Positions 36,701-44,918 of a stretch of DNA of 64,000 nucleotides are shown here, one piece after another. The notes under the pieces were generated by a model that did not search any database, had not been told where the DNA came from, and saw nothing but the letters and a program-made list of their open reading frames with translations. This DNA comes from Undibacterium paludis (lineage in GTDB: Bacteria; Pseudomonadota; Gammaproteobacteria; Burkholderiales; Burkholderiaceae_D): the NCBI RefSeq assembly GCF_022568815.1, contig NZ_JAKZHX010000004.1, positions 1 to 64,000 on the forward strand, given 5' to 3'. A program made the position numbers and the translations under genes. The stretch's first letter is position 1; every line of letters begins with the position of its first letter.

Positions 36701-37726
36701 ATGACTTTTCAAGTAACTGTATCGCCCAGTGGTCGCCAATTTCAATGCGAAGCCGATGAAACCGTACTGGCTGCGGCCCTGCGTTCCGGCATCATCCTGC
36801 CTTATGGTTGCAAAAACGGCGCCTGCGGTTCCTGCAAGGGCAAGGTCGTCAGCGGCAAGCTCGTCCACGGCCCGCATCAGCAACGCGCCCTGCCTGAGGA
36901 AGAAGAAGCACAGGGCATGGCCTTGTTTTGCTGCGCCAGACCTGAGGCTGACCTCAATATAGAGGCGCGTGAAATCGTCGCTGACGGCGATTATCCGGTC
37001 AAGAAAATGCCCAGCCGCATTGCAAAGCTGGAAAAACTGTCTGAAGACGTGATGCTGATCGCCCTGCAACTGCCCGCCAATGAACGCCTGCAATACCGCG
37101 CCGGTCAGTATATAGAATTCATGCTGAGGGATGGCAAGCGCCGCAGCTATAGCATGGCCAACGCACCTCACCTCGACGAACACATCACCCTGCATGTACG
37201 TCACATGCCGGGTGGCCTGTTTACCGACCAGGTATTCTCGACTCTGAAAGAGCGTGACATCCTGCGCTTTGAAGGCCCGCAAGGTACTTTCTTCCTGCGA
37301 GAAGACAGTGACAAACCTATCATCCTGCTGGCTTCCGGCACCGGTTTCGCTCCCATCAAGGCCCTGGTCGAGCAATTGATCCATATAGAATCAACACGTC
37401 CTGTCCATCTCTATTGGGGTGGCCGCCGTCCGGCAGATCTGTACATGCATGCCTTGTGCCAGCAATGGGCGACAGAGTTGCCACATTTTACATATACTCC
37501 CGTCATCTCCGATGCATTGCCAGAAGACAACTGGTCTGGTCGCAGCGGCTTTGTCCATCAGGCTGTCATCGCTGACCACGCCGATATGTCGGGCTACCAG
37601 GTGTATGCCTGCGGTGCTCCCATTGTGGTCGAATCAGCAAAACGTGACTTTGCGGCACTTTGCCAGTTACCGGCTGACGAATTTTATGCCGACTCATTTA
37701 CCTCGGAAGCGGATCTGGCCGCTTGA
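36701..37726 (+). CDS. Ferredoxin-type oxidoreductase (CDP-6-deoxy-glucoseen reductase / AscD-like)
   Basis: A 341-residue electron-transfer protein. An N-terminal plant-type [2Fe-2S] domain carries PYGCKNGACGSCKGKV with the third and fourth ligands completed by LFCCARP near 82. The FNR-like half has the FAD motif RRSYSMANAP near 146 and the NAD-binding LLASGTGFAPIKALVE near 210, ending with YVCGAP-type YACGAPIVVESA. Family members reduce flavins or feed monooxygenases; the AscD-like label follows general resemblance only. No sugar-biosynthesis neighbours support the glucoseen role. The ribosome-binding site is AGGA, five bases before the ATG. Confidence 0.83.
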   Translation: MTFQVTVSPSGRQFQCEADETVLAAALRSGIILPYGCKNGACGSCKGKVVSGKLVHGPHQQRALPEEEEAQGMALFCCARPEADLNIEAREIVADGDYPVKKMPSRIAKLEKLSEDVMLIALQLPANERLQYRAGQYIEFMLRDGKRRSYSMANAPHLDEHITLHVRHMPGGLFTDQVFSTLKERDILRFEGPQGTFFLREDSDKPIILLASGTGFAPIKALVEQLIHIESTRPVHLYWGGRRPADLYMHALCQQWATELPHFTYTPVISDALPEDNWSGRSGFVHQAVIADHADMSGYQVYACGAPIVVESAKRDFAALCQLPADEFYADSFTSEADLAA

Positions 37727-37768
37727 TTTGACATTTGAATATTTTTTTAAATTCAATGAAAATTTATT

Positions 37769-37797
37769 TTGACGCAGTGCGCAAAACGTCCTAATAT
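37769..37797 (+). promoter_or_regulatory. Sigma70-type promoter of the argD leader
   Basis: TTGACG (37769-37774), a 17-base spacer, and TAATAT (37792-37797). This is close to the TTGACA-17-TATAAT consensus and is the best such pair near argD. Transcription would start near 37803-37806, just at or before the leader ORF. Confidence 0.8.
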
Positions 37798-37804
37798 CCG
37801 CTTT

Positions 37805-37888
37805 ATGAAAATTTTTACTGACATGTCCTCACCAAATATTGCACGACGTCGCGTCTCGCTATGCGAGCCTGGGCCTATGTGCGAGTGA
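37805..37888 (+). CDS. Leader peptide of argD with three consecutive Arg codons
   Basis: A 27-codon ORF starting ATG AAA ATT and ending in TGA at 37886. Residues 13-16 read ARRR, encoded GCA CGA CGT CGC, at the middle of the ORF. The start lies at or next to the expected transcription start, so translation may be leaderless, or begin at the in-frame ATG at 37823 (21 codons). No ribosome-binding site is clear for either. The ORF ends 32 bases before the terminator stem. Clustered codons for the pathway's product amino acid are the mark of attenuator peptides. Confidence 0.6.
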   Translation: MKIFTDMSSPNIARRRVSLCEPGPMCE

Positions 37889-37919
37889 GCGTGCGCGTAA
37901 AGCTGCACCACGAGTATCC

Positions 37920-37951
37920 AGCCACAGGCTCTGTCCTGTGGCTTTTTTTTT
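37920..37951 (+). terminator. Attenuator terminator in the argD leader
   Basis: AGCCACAGG (37920-37928) pairs perfectly with CCTGTGGCT (37935-37943) around CTCTGT, followed by nine T residues (37943-37951). It ends 61 bases before the argD ATG, so it must be read through for argD to be expressed from this promoter. Confidence 0.88.
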
Positions 37952-38012
37952 GCCACACCAAATACCAAACACACCATCACCCAACCACTGTAACGAGCTT
38001 AGGAGTCTAGAA

Positions 38013-39209
38013 ATGGAATTCAGTCAGTACAACGTAAATTCCCTGATGTACATCACACCACGCCCAGAACTGGTATTCACTGAGGGCAAAGGCATGTGGC
38101 TGACTGACCATCAAGGCAAGCGATATCTCGATTACCTGCAAGGCTGGGCCGTCAATTGCCTGGGCCATTGCCCCGATGTCATCCATGAAGCCCTGGTCAG
38201 CCAGTCCAAAAAGCTGTTGAACCCGTCACCGGCTTTCTACAATGCTCCCATGGTGGAGTTCGCTGACCTGCTGACCAAAAATTCCTGTTTCGACCGGGTA
38301 TTTTTTACCAATAGCGGCGCCGAAGCCAATGAAGGCGCCGTCAAGCTGGCGCGCAAGTGGGGCCAGTTGAACAAAAATGGCGCTTATGAAATCATCACCT
38401 TTGACCACGGCTTCCATGGCCGTACCCTGGCGATGATGTCAGCCTCTGGCAAACCAGGCTGGGATACGATTTTTGCTCCACAGGTCAGCGGCTTCCCCAA
38501 AGCCGACCTCAATGACATTGCGTCTGTAGAAAAACTGATCACGGACAAGACCGTCGGCGTCATGCTGGAGCCAGTTCAAGGCGAAGGCGGCGTGATACCA
38601 GCCAGCCCTGAATTCATGCAGGCATTGCGCGCCCTCACCAAGAAGCACGGCATCTTGCTGATCGTCGATGAAGTTCAGACCGGCATGGGCCGTACCGGTG
38701 AATTGTTTGGCTATCAACTGTCCAATATCGAACCCGACATCATGACCCTGGCCAAGGGCATAGGCGGCGGTGTGCCGCTCGGCGCCCTGCTCTGCCGTGA
38801 AGAAATTGCCTGCTTCGTGCCCGGTGACCAGGGCGGTACTTATAACGGCGCACCTTTGATGGCGGCGGTCGGTATTGCTGTCTTCAAGGAAATCACCAAG
38901 CCCGGCTTTCTCGCTTCCGTCAAGGAAAAGGCAGATTACCTCAGCAAGCAACTACAAGCCCTGTCCGATGAATTTGGCATGCAGGGCGAACGCGGTTTTG
39001 GTTTGCTGCGCGCCCTGAAACTGGGTGAAGATATAGGCGGCAAACTGGTTGAAACAGCACGTAAGCTGGAGCCGGTTGGCTTGCTGATCAATTCACCTCG
39101 CCCAGACCTGTTGCGTTTTATGCCGTCCCTGAATGTGACGATTGAAGAGATTGATCAACTAATCAGCATGCTGCGCATCACCATACAAGAAGTTAAAAAA
39201 CAGGCATAA
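38013..39209 (+). CDS. argD: Acetylornithine aminotransferase
   Basis: A 398-residue class III PLP transaminase that makes N-acetylornithine in arginine biosynthesis (and may act in lysine synthesis). FFTNSGAEANEGAVKLARKWG near residue 97 is the phosphate-binding segment, DHGFHGRTLAMMSASG near 131, LIVDEVQTGMGRTGELFG near 216 with the Asp that contacts PLP nitrogen, and the Schiff-base lysine K248 in TLAKGIGGGVPLGA. TTAGGAG eight bases before the ATG sets the start. It stands as a single gene behind a candidate attenuator. A gamma-aminobutyrate or succinylornithine transaminase is the main alternative. Confidence 0.88.
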   Translation: MEFSQYNVNSLMYITPRPELVFTEGKGMWLTDHQGKRYLDYLQGWAVNCLGHCPDVIHEALVSQSKKLLNPSPAFYNAPMVEFADLLTKNSCFDRVFFTNSGAEANEGAVKLARKWGQLNKNGAYEIITFDHGFHGRTLAMMSASGKPGWDTIFAPQVSGFPKADLNDIASVEKLITDKTVGVMLEPVQGEGGVIPASPEFMQALRALTKKHGILLIVDEVQTGMGRTGELFGYQLSNIEPDIMTLAKGIGGGVPLGALLCREEIACFVPGDQGGTYNGAPLMAAVGIAVFKEITKPGFLASVKEKADYLSKQLQALSDEFGMQGERGFGLLRALKLGEDIGGKLVETARKLEPVGLLINSPRPDLLRFMPSLNVTIEEIDQLISMLRITIQEVKKQA

Positions 39210-39240
39210 GCAACACTTCAGTACCAGCGAGCCACGCTAG

Positions 39241-39275
39241 AAGCCATCAGCAGTACATCTGCTGATGGCTTTTTT
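39241..39275 (+). terminator. Intrinsic terminator of argD
   Basis: A perfect 13-bp stem (39241-39253 with 39259-39271) around TACAT, followed by a T run to 39275. It sits 32 bases after the argD stop codon. Confidence 0.9.
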
Positions 39276-39370
39276 ATTGCGAATAATAACTTGTCGCCTG
39301 ACCAGGCTGCACGGTAAATACATCCTGACTATTTATTTCCTGACGGTCACATTTGTATTTTTTGAATATG

Positions 39371-39376
39371 TATAAT
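39371..39376 (+). promoter_or_regulatory. -10 box upstream of the S9 peptidase gene
   Basis: A perfect TATAAT, 31 bases before the ATG at 39407. The -35 region is weak (GTCACA or CACATT at 17-19 bases), so the box may depend on an activator or be read with low strength. Confidence 0.45.
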
Positions 39377-39406
39377 GCATGACTTTTATCCCCAAAGAAA
39401 GCACGC

Positions 39407-41401
39407 ATGAATACCCGTTCACAGCTTTATCTTTCCAAAATCGCACTCGCGGTATTGAGCAGTGCATGTTTGCTTTCGGCCCCATTATCAACAGCTTTTG
39501 CTGCCGAGCCAATCCCGGTAGCCGATTTTTTCAGGCAAGCCCAGTTCAGTGATGCCAAACTGTCGCCAGATGGCAAAAACATTGCCATGATCATGAAAGG
39601 TGCCAATGACCGCATGGTGCTGGCTGTGCTTGAAGTTGGTCAGTTGCGTCCTGAAATCATCGCCAATTATGAAGACAAAGATGTGCGCTCCTTTCACTGG
39701 ATCAATAATGAACGGCTGGTCTATGACCTGATCAATCTGCAGCACCAGGAGGTTGAACGTTTCTTCGGTCCCGGCCTGTACGCCGTCAACAAAGATCGCA
39801 GCAAACGCATGCGCCTGGTGACACACCGCTTCTCTGGCAAACGTGACCAGGTGGAAGGGAAAGAGCTGCCATGGTACACGCGCTATCTTGATATCGCTCA
39901 TGGTTCCGCTTCACCTGATGTATTCGTCATTCAGAGTGTAGAAGCCGGCTCCGACGTGCATGATCTGTATCGCCTCAATACCCTGACCGGCAACACCGAA
40001 CTGATCCCACGGCCTGGCAAGGTTACTCAGTGGCTCATCGACAAGGCTGGCGTACCGCGCATAGCCGTCGCTATAGAGGCGGACAAATCCATCATTTTTT
40101 ATAAAGATCCGAAAACCGATGCCTGGCGCAAGCTGGCGACATCAGACTGGACATCTGACGACAGGATCACCCCTGTATTTTTCAGCCCTGAGGGCGATCT
40201 GTACGTACGGGCAAGAAAAGGCCAGGACACCAACTCCCTGTATCGTTATGACCTGGAGAAAAACCAGCTGGATACTGAACCGGTGATTTCACTCAAAGGC
40301 TATGACTTTGCCGGCCAACTGATTTATAACGGCCCACAAAAGAAAGTACTGGGACTGCGCTATGAAATGAGCAGACCGGCCACTATTTGGTTTGATGAGG
40401 CCATGGTTGCCAGACAAAAAGAAGTCGATGCACTGCTACCGCATACAAACAACTCTTTGCATTTCCCGTCTGATCTGCGAACCAATATCGCCATTGTCCA
40501 TTCTTCTTCTGATGTGGTACCCGGCATCTGGCAACTCTATGATTTCAGCACGCACAAAATGACACGCCTGGGAAATAGCAAGCCTGACATCAAGCCGGAG
40601 CAGATGGCTGAAAAAGAAATGCTCAGCTACGCAGCACGTGATGGCATGCAGATACCGGTCAACCTGACCCTGCCCACCGGCAGCAATGGCAAAAACCTGC
40701 CTGCCGTGGTGCTGGTACACGGCGGCCCCTATTTGCGCGGCAATCACTGGGGCTGGAACCCGCAGGTACAATTCCTCGCTTCGCGCGGTTATGCCGTGAT
40801 TGAGCCCGACTATCGCGGCAGCACCGGCTATGGAAACAAACACTTCCGTGCCGGTATCAAGCAATGGGGCTTGGCCATGCAGGATGATGTGGCAGATGCG
40901 GCCAAATGGGCTGTAGCCCAAGGTTATGCTGATCCGCAAAGAATATGCATAGCCGGCGCCAGCTATGGCGGTTATGCCACCCTGATGGGCCTGATCAGGA
41001 ACCCTGATATTTTCCGTTGTGGCATAGAGTGGGCCGGCGCCACTGATATCAATCTTTTATACGATATCCACTGGAGTGACTTTTCGGATGAATGGAAATG
41101 GTATGGCATGCCCGTCCTGATCGGAGATCAAGTCAAGGACGCAGCACAATTGAAAGCCACCTCACCGCTTGAAAATGCCGCCAGACTGACCCGGCCCCTG
41201 CTGATGGCCCACGGCAGCAAAGATGTACGTGTGCCGATAGATCACGGCAAGAAGTTTTATAAAGCCGTGCAGGATAAAAACAAGGATGTAGAATGGGTAG
41301 AGTATGCCGAAGAAGGTCATGGCTTTCATCTGCTGAAAAACAATATCGACTTCTGGACCAGGATAGAAAAATTCCTTGATAAAAACATAGGCCCCAAATA
41401 G
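39407..41401 (+). CDS. Secreted S9-family prolyl oligopeptidase-like peptidase
   Basis: A 664-residue exported serine peptidase. The signal peptide ends near residue 33 (STAFAAE). A beta-propeller domain (about 40-400) precedes the alpha/beta-hydrolase domain, with VLVHGGPYLRG for the oxyanion region, the nucleophile S519 in GASYGGY, D606 in GSKDVRVP and H638 in EGHGF. It resembles acylaminoacyl-peptidases and dipeptidyl peptidases and should clip short peptides in the periplasm. It is followed by a stem-loop and then an S41 peptidase gene, so the locus looks devoted to peptide breakdown. Confidence 0.92.
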   Translation: MNTRSQLYLSKIALAVLSSACLLSAPLSTAFAAEPIPVADFFRQAQFSDAKLSPDGKNIAMIMKGANDRMVLAVLEVGQLRPEIIANYEDKDVRSFHWINNERLVYDLINLQHQEVERFFGPGLYAVNKDRSKRMRLVTHRFSGKRDQVEGKELPWYTRYLDIAHGSASPDVFVIQSVEAGSDVHDLYRLNTLTGNTELIPRPGKVTQWLIDKAGVPRIAVAIEADKSIIFYKDPKTDAWRKLATSDWTSDDRITPVFFSPEGDLYVRARKGQDTNSLYRYDLEKNQLDTEPVISLKGYDFAGQLIYNGPQKKVLGLRYEMSRPATIWFDEAMVARQKEVDALLPHTNNSLHFPSDLRTNIAIVHSSSDVVPGIWQLYDFSTHKMTRLGNSKPDIKPEQMAEKEMLSYAARDGMQIPVNLTLPTGSNGKNLPAVVLVHGGPYLRGNHWGWNPQVQFLASRGYAVIEPDYRGSTGYGNKHFRAGIKQWGLAMQDDVADAAKWAVAQGYADPQRICIAGASYGGYATLMGLIRNPDIFRCGIEWAGATDINLLYDIHWSDFSDEWKWYGMPVLIGDQVKDAAQLKATSPLENAARLTRPLLMAHGSKDVRVPIDHGKKFYKAVQDKNKDVEWVEYAEEGHGFHLLKNNIDFWTRIEKFLDKNIGPK

Positions 41402-41448
41402 ATCAACATGGATTCCCATAGATCACAAGAGATCACAACAAACCAGAC

Positions 41449-41474
41449 AAGAAGGCCACGCAAGTGGCCTTCTT
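41449..41474 (+). terminator. Hairpin after the S9 peptidase gene
   Basis: AAGAAGGCCAC pairs with GTGGCCTTCTT around GCAA, a perfect 11-bp stem. No T run follows beyond TTCTT, so it may be a weak terminator. Its GGCCAC/GTGGCC core is repeated at 43920-43935, after the next gene. Confidence 0.6.
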
Positions 41475-41542
41475 CGCGTATGAATCCCGTGCAATAGCAG
41501 CCCACATTCTGCAAGAATAAGACGATCCCGTTATACGAAATC

Positions 41543-43861
41543 ATGATCAAAAAATTTTTTGGCTTTTCAACTGCTATCCTGCTTGTTGTCACTACCCATG
41601 CCACAAATGCTGCGACTGTAGATTACGTCCCCACAAATCAGACACTAACCCCGCGCTTTGATACCGCATCAAGGCCAGGGCAATTACACAATGCCTGGCA
41701 GGTCGAAGGCAAGTCCACGAGCATCAGCTTGCAGGTTGACACGCGAGCAGGTAACAAGGGCCGGGTTTTGTTATTGCACAATCGTGTCGCCAGTCAATCT
41801 ATTACGCTGAGCCAGCAAATCGATGCAAGACCCTGGCGTGGCAAGATAGTAGAAATCTGCGGTGATATCAAAGTCGATACCAAAGCCGACGTCATCCTGC
41901 CAGGCAAATCAGGTCTGTGGATACGAACGGACATCATTGGCGGTAGTTTGCGACTGGCCGGCACTTATCAACTCCCTTTGTCAGGAAATTGGCAAAGAGC
42001 CTGTGCAAGTATCGCCGTCGACCGTGCCGCCAACCAATTGAGCTTTGGCACAGATTCGGACAGCAAGGGAAAAATCTGGTTTGCCAATCTGCATGTACGT
42101 GAAACAGCAAACGTCGCCAGATCACGCATCGATGACCCTGGCAGCAGGGCATTGACTGCCGGCGAATTGCAAAATTTGCACGCCCTGGCCAAGGCTGTCG
42201 GTTATATCAGATATTTTCATGCCAGTGACGCGGCAACAAAACTGCACTGGAGCAAATTTATACAAAAAGCTGTTCCTGTCGTAGCGGCTGCACAGTCAGC
42301 AAAAGAGTTGGCACAAATTCTGCAGCACTTGTTTGAGCCTTATGCACCAGATGCACAATGGCTGGAACAAGCGCTCACGCCAAAAGAAATGCAACGTCCT
42401 GATGCCGCCAGCTATCAACTCAAATGGGTGCACTATGGCCTTGCCCAGCGTAGTGACTTTTATCATAGCGAGCGCGTATACGAAACCCTCGACACCAATG
42501 TCAACAATAGTGCGAGTACAAAGCATGGCGTTCAACTCAATCAATTTGCGCTGAATAAACAAGTGAGTTTGTGGATGCCTGCCATGGTATTTGCAGATCA
42601 GGCAAAAAAGACCATACCGGTAACACAAGCCGATAGCAGTTTGAATTTACCCGATTTGCCACTGCAAGATATAGAGCCTGACTTTAGCGGCAATGATCGT
42701 ATCACTAGGCTGGGTAACGCCATGCAGGCTTGGAATGCCTTGCGCCATTTTTATCCCTACAACGACATCATCGAAATAGCATGGGACAAGGAACTGGACA
42801 AACTCCTGCAATCGGCGTCCAGCGACCAGGATGAAAAAGCATTTACTCACACATTGATGCGCTTCGTTTCCGTATTGCGCGACAGCCATGCCCGCATTAC
42901 CGGCCCGAGAGAGCAGGATACCCACGTGCCCAGAGTTAAAATCAAGATGGTGAACGGAGTACCCATCGTCGCCAACTTTCGATTCCCTGGCGCTCCTGAT
43001 GCAGAGCAGTTGATCCCGTTTGGCAGCGAAATCATCGCCTTGAATGATCAAGCTGTTGGGCAAAGGCTGGCCGTCATACTGGAAGAAAATGCAGCTGCAA
43101 CTGCCACATCGCAAGCTGGCATATTCGGCGTAGAGTTGTTACTTGGCCCAAAAAACTCGAGGCTCAGCGTCCGCTACAAGGACATGGAGGGACGAGAACA
43201 TGACAAGATGTTGGTACGTGACGCAGATGTCACCACCCTCAATGAAAGCAGTTCGCTCAAAAAAGTCCAGCATCTGGACAAGGGTATCTGGTATGTCAAC
43301 GTGGATGAAGCCAGTGAAACAGATATCGATCAGTTACTGGCAAAATCAGGCGGGACAAATGTCGTCAGAGGTATCATTTTTGACGTCAGGGATTATGTGA
43401 ACGTCAGCAGCAGTTTTTTGAAATATTTTTCCAAAGCACCACTGATCTGGCCCTTGTTCAATATACCTGTAGTCAGCAAACCCGACCAGGTTGACATGCT
43501 GTGGAAGGCCTATCGAGCCCAAATTCAGCCAGGCCAACCACATAGAACGGCCAAACTTGTTTTTCTAATCAGTGAAAAAACCGTTAGCGCAGCAGAAACC
43601 CTGATGTCCATGGTTGAATATCACAAGCTTGGTGCCATCGTCGGAACAGAGACAGCCGGCTCAAACGGCAATATCAGTGTCCTGCCACTGCCTGGCGGAT
43701 ATAAGGTATTCTGGACCGGCATGCAGGCGCTGAAGCAGGATGGTTCGCGTTTCCACGGTATTGGCATCATCCCGACCGTACGCATCGGTGACAGTTTTGC
43801 CGATGTCATATCGGGTCGTGATGTTGTGCTTGAAAAAGCACTGCAACTCTTCGGGCAATAA
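41543..43861 (+). CDS. S41-family C-terminal processing-type peptidase with N-terminal beta domain
   Basis: A 772-residue exported peptidase. The signal peptide ends near residue 23 (ATNA). The first 190 residues are beta-rich (WRGKIVEICGDIKVD) and probably carbohydrate- or protein-binding, followed by a helical region. The S41 catalytic core comes at the end, with the nucleophile S682 in SEKTVSAAETL and TETAGSNGN just after. A PDZ-like segment lies around 470-560. It is larger than CtpA. Proteins of this layout are annotated as S41 peptidases without known substrate. Start-site signals are weak. Confidence 0.85.
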   Translation: MIKKFFGFSTAILLVVTTHATNAATVDYVPTNQTLTPRFDTASRPGQLHNAWQVEGKSTSISLQVDTRAGNKGRVLLLHNRVASQSITLSQQIDARPWRGKIVEICGDIKVDTKADVILPGKSGLWIRTDIIGGSLRLAGTYQLPLSGNWQRACASIAVDRAANQLSFGTDSDSKGKIWFANLHVRETANVARSRIDDPGSRALTAGELQNLHALAKAVGYIRYFHASDAATKLHWSKFIQKAVPVVAAAQSAKELAQILQHLFEPYAPDAQWLEQALTPKEMQRPDAASYQLKWVHYGLAQRSDFYHSERVYETLDTNVNNSASTKHGVQLNQFALNKQVSLWMPAMVFADQAKKTIPVTQADSSLNLPDLPLQDIEPDFSGNDRITRLGNAMQAWNALRHFYPYNDIIEIAWDKELDKLLQSASSDQDEKAFTHTLMRFVSVLRDSHARITGPREQDTHVPRVKIKMVNGVPIVANFRFPGAPDAEQLIPFGSEIIALNDQAVGQRLAVILEENAAATATSQAGIFGVELLLGPKNSRLSVRYKDMEGREHDKMLVRDADVTTLNESSSLKKVQHLDKGIWYVNVDEASETDIDQLLAKSGGTNVVRGIIFDVRDYVNVSSSFLKYFSKAPLIWPLFNIPVVSKPDQVDMLWKAYRAQIQPGQPHRTAKLVFLISEKTVSAAETLMSMVEYHKLGAIVGTETAGSNGNISVLPLPGGYKVFWTGMQALKQDGSRFHGIGIIPTVRIGDSFADVISGRDVVLEKALQLFGQ

Positions 43862-43886
43862 AAAATAAATAAATAAATCAATGGCC

Positions 43887-44780
43887 TTAGCCTGAAGTAA
43901 ATAACCTCTCCTGTAAAAAGGCCACGAAAGTGGCCGTTTTCAATGCCAGCCAGTCACGCGCAGGGTAGACGGCGTAGACTGGCGAACCGCTGGGCAACTG
44001 ATAGTCTTCCAATACCTGAACCAGCGCTCCGCTTTGCATATGGGTGCTGACCAGCAGTCTGTCTATCAGCAGTATGCCAGCACCGGCACAGGCTGCCGTC
44101 ACCAGGGCAATGCCATTATTGGACTGGAACAGACTGTTCACCCTGACTTTTTCCAGGGCGCCATCCTTGAGCAGACTCCATTCATCATGCGCCCTGCCCG
44201 CATTGACATACAGGATGCAGGAATGCCGCGCCAGGTCGCTGGCAGACTGTGGCTTGCCAGCCTGTGCCAGATAAGATGGCGCAGCACAAATGATGCGCTG
44301 GCTATCGACCAGTTTGCGGGCAATCAGGCTGGAATCATCAAGGTGGCTGACACGGATGGCCACGTCAATCTGTTCGGCAATCAGGTCTATCAACCGGTCT
44401 TCCACCTGCAAGGCAAAATCGATTTGCGGATAGCGCTGACAAAACTCCATCATCACCGGTACCAGTCTGCTGACTGCCGGCATGGGACAAGTGACACGCA
44501 GGCGCCCCTTGACTTCTTGCTGGTGCTGTCCGGCCATTTGCTCGATATTTGCCAGGGCGGCATCAATGCGCTGGGCCTCATGCAACACCTGTTCGCCAAT
44601 TTCAGTCAGGGTCAGCTTGCGGGTGGACCTTTGTATCAGACGTGCACCAAGATCATCTTCCAGTTTGGCAAGTTGCCGTGATAACAAAGACTTGCCGCAG
44701 CCGAGCTGAGTCGCCGCCTTGCTGATGCTACCGGCACGGATGATGGAGGCAAATGCCGCCAGGTGTTGCGGATTTAGCAT
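43887..44780 (-). CDS. LysR-family transcriptional regulator
   Basis: A 297-residue regulator. The winged helix-turn-helix is at residues 4-63 (FASIIRAGSISKAATQLGCGKSLLSRQLAKLEDDLGARL). An effector domain of two lobes follows, with LRVTCPMPAVSRLVPVMMEF and CPxxY-type patterns. It is divergent from the NADP-dependent reductase at 44919, a common layout in which LysR controls its neighbour. AAGGGA eight bases before 44780 fixes the start. Its last codons contain a stem-loop that can serve the convergent S41 gene. Confidence 0.9.
   Translation of the reverse strand: MLNPQHLAAFASIIRAGSISKAATQLGCGKSLLSRQLAKLEDDLGARLIQRSTRKLTLTEIGEQVLHEAQRIDAALANIEQMAGQHQQEVKGRLRVTCPMPAVSRLVPVMMEFCQRYPQIDFALQVEDRLIDLIAEQIDVAIRVSHLDDSSLIARKLVDSQRIICAAPSYLAQAGKPQSASDLARHSCILYVNAGRAHDEWSLLKDGALEKVRVNSLFQSNNGIALVTAACAGAGILLIDRLLVSTHMQSGALVQVLEDYQLPSGSPVYAVYPARDWLALKTATFVAFLQERLFTSG
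43920..43940 (+). terminator. Stem-loop after the S41 peptidase gene, inside the LysR 3' end
   Basis: GGCCAC pairs with GTGGCC around GAAA, flanked by AAAAA and GTTTT, which makes a short terminator for the plus-strand S41 gene. It lies within the coding end of the LysR gene on the other strand, 59 bases past the S41 stop codon. Confidence 0.5.
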
Positions 44781-44809
44781 GGCAAATCCCTTCAATTGTC
44801 TCATCAAAA

Positions 44810-44865
44810 GCAACAATATTATGCAATATGATGGACTTATCAGGCAACAATATCCTGCCTATACT
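44810..44865. promoter_or_regulatory. Candidate LysR operator and reductase promoter
   Basis: GCAACAATAT occurs twice, at 44810-44819 and 44844-44853, a direct repeat of 34-base period. The first copy lies in the inverted repeat ATATT-N4-AATAT (44816-44829). TTATCA (44837-44842), 17 bases and TATACT (44860-44865) form a plausible promoter for the plus-strand reductase, overlapping the second copy. LysR regulators bind such sites in divergent regions. Confidence 0.6.
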
Positions 44866-44918
44866 GTTTTCCATGGTCAGCACTGTGCTGCATCACAATA
44901 ACCGACAAGGAATACAAC

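Larger units (their letters stand above)
37804..38012 (+). promoter_or_regulatory. Candidate arginine-responsive transcription attenuator upstream of argD
   Basis: The region holds a leader ORF, an intrinsic terminator and a competing pairing. GAGCCTGGGC (37865-37874, inside the ORF) pairs with GCCACAGGCTC (37921-37931) over ten base pairs with one bulged A, which would block the 5' arm of the terminator stem. A ribosome stalled at the Arg codons (37844-37852) would leave 37865-37874 free and favour the antiterminator; one that reaches the stop codon at 37886 would cover part of it and favour termination. This is the classical attenuation logic, inferred from sequence. Confidence 0.7.

Noticed and set aside
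36689..37384. Upstream extension of the SDR gene to 541 codons
   Set aside because: The extra 232 codons are the antisense of the ferredoxin reductase; the Rossmann motif begins just after the Met at 36688.
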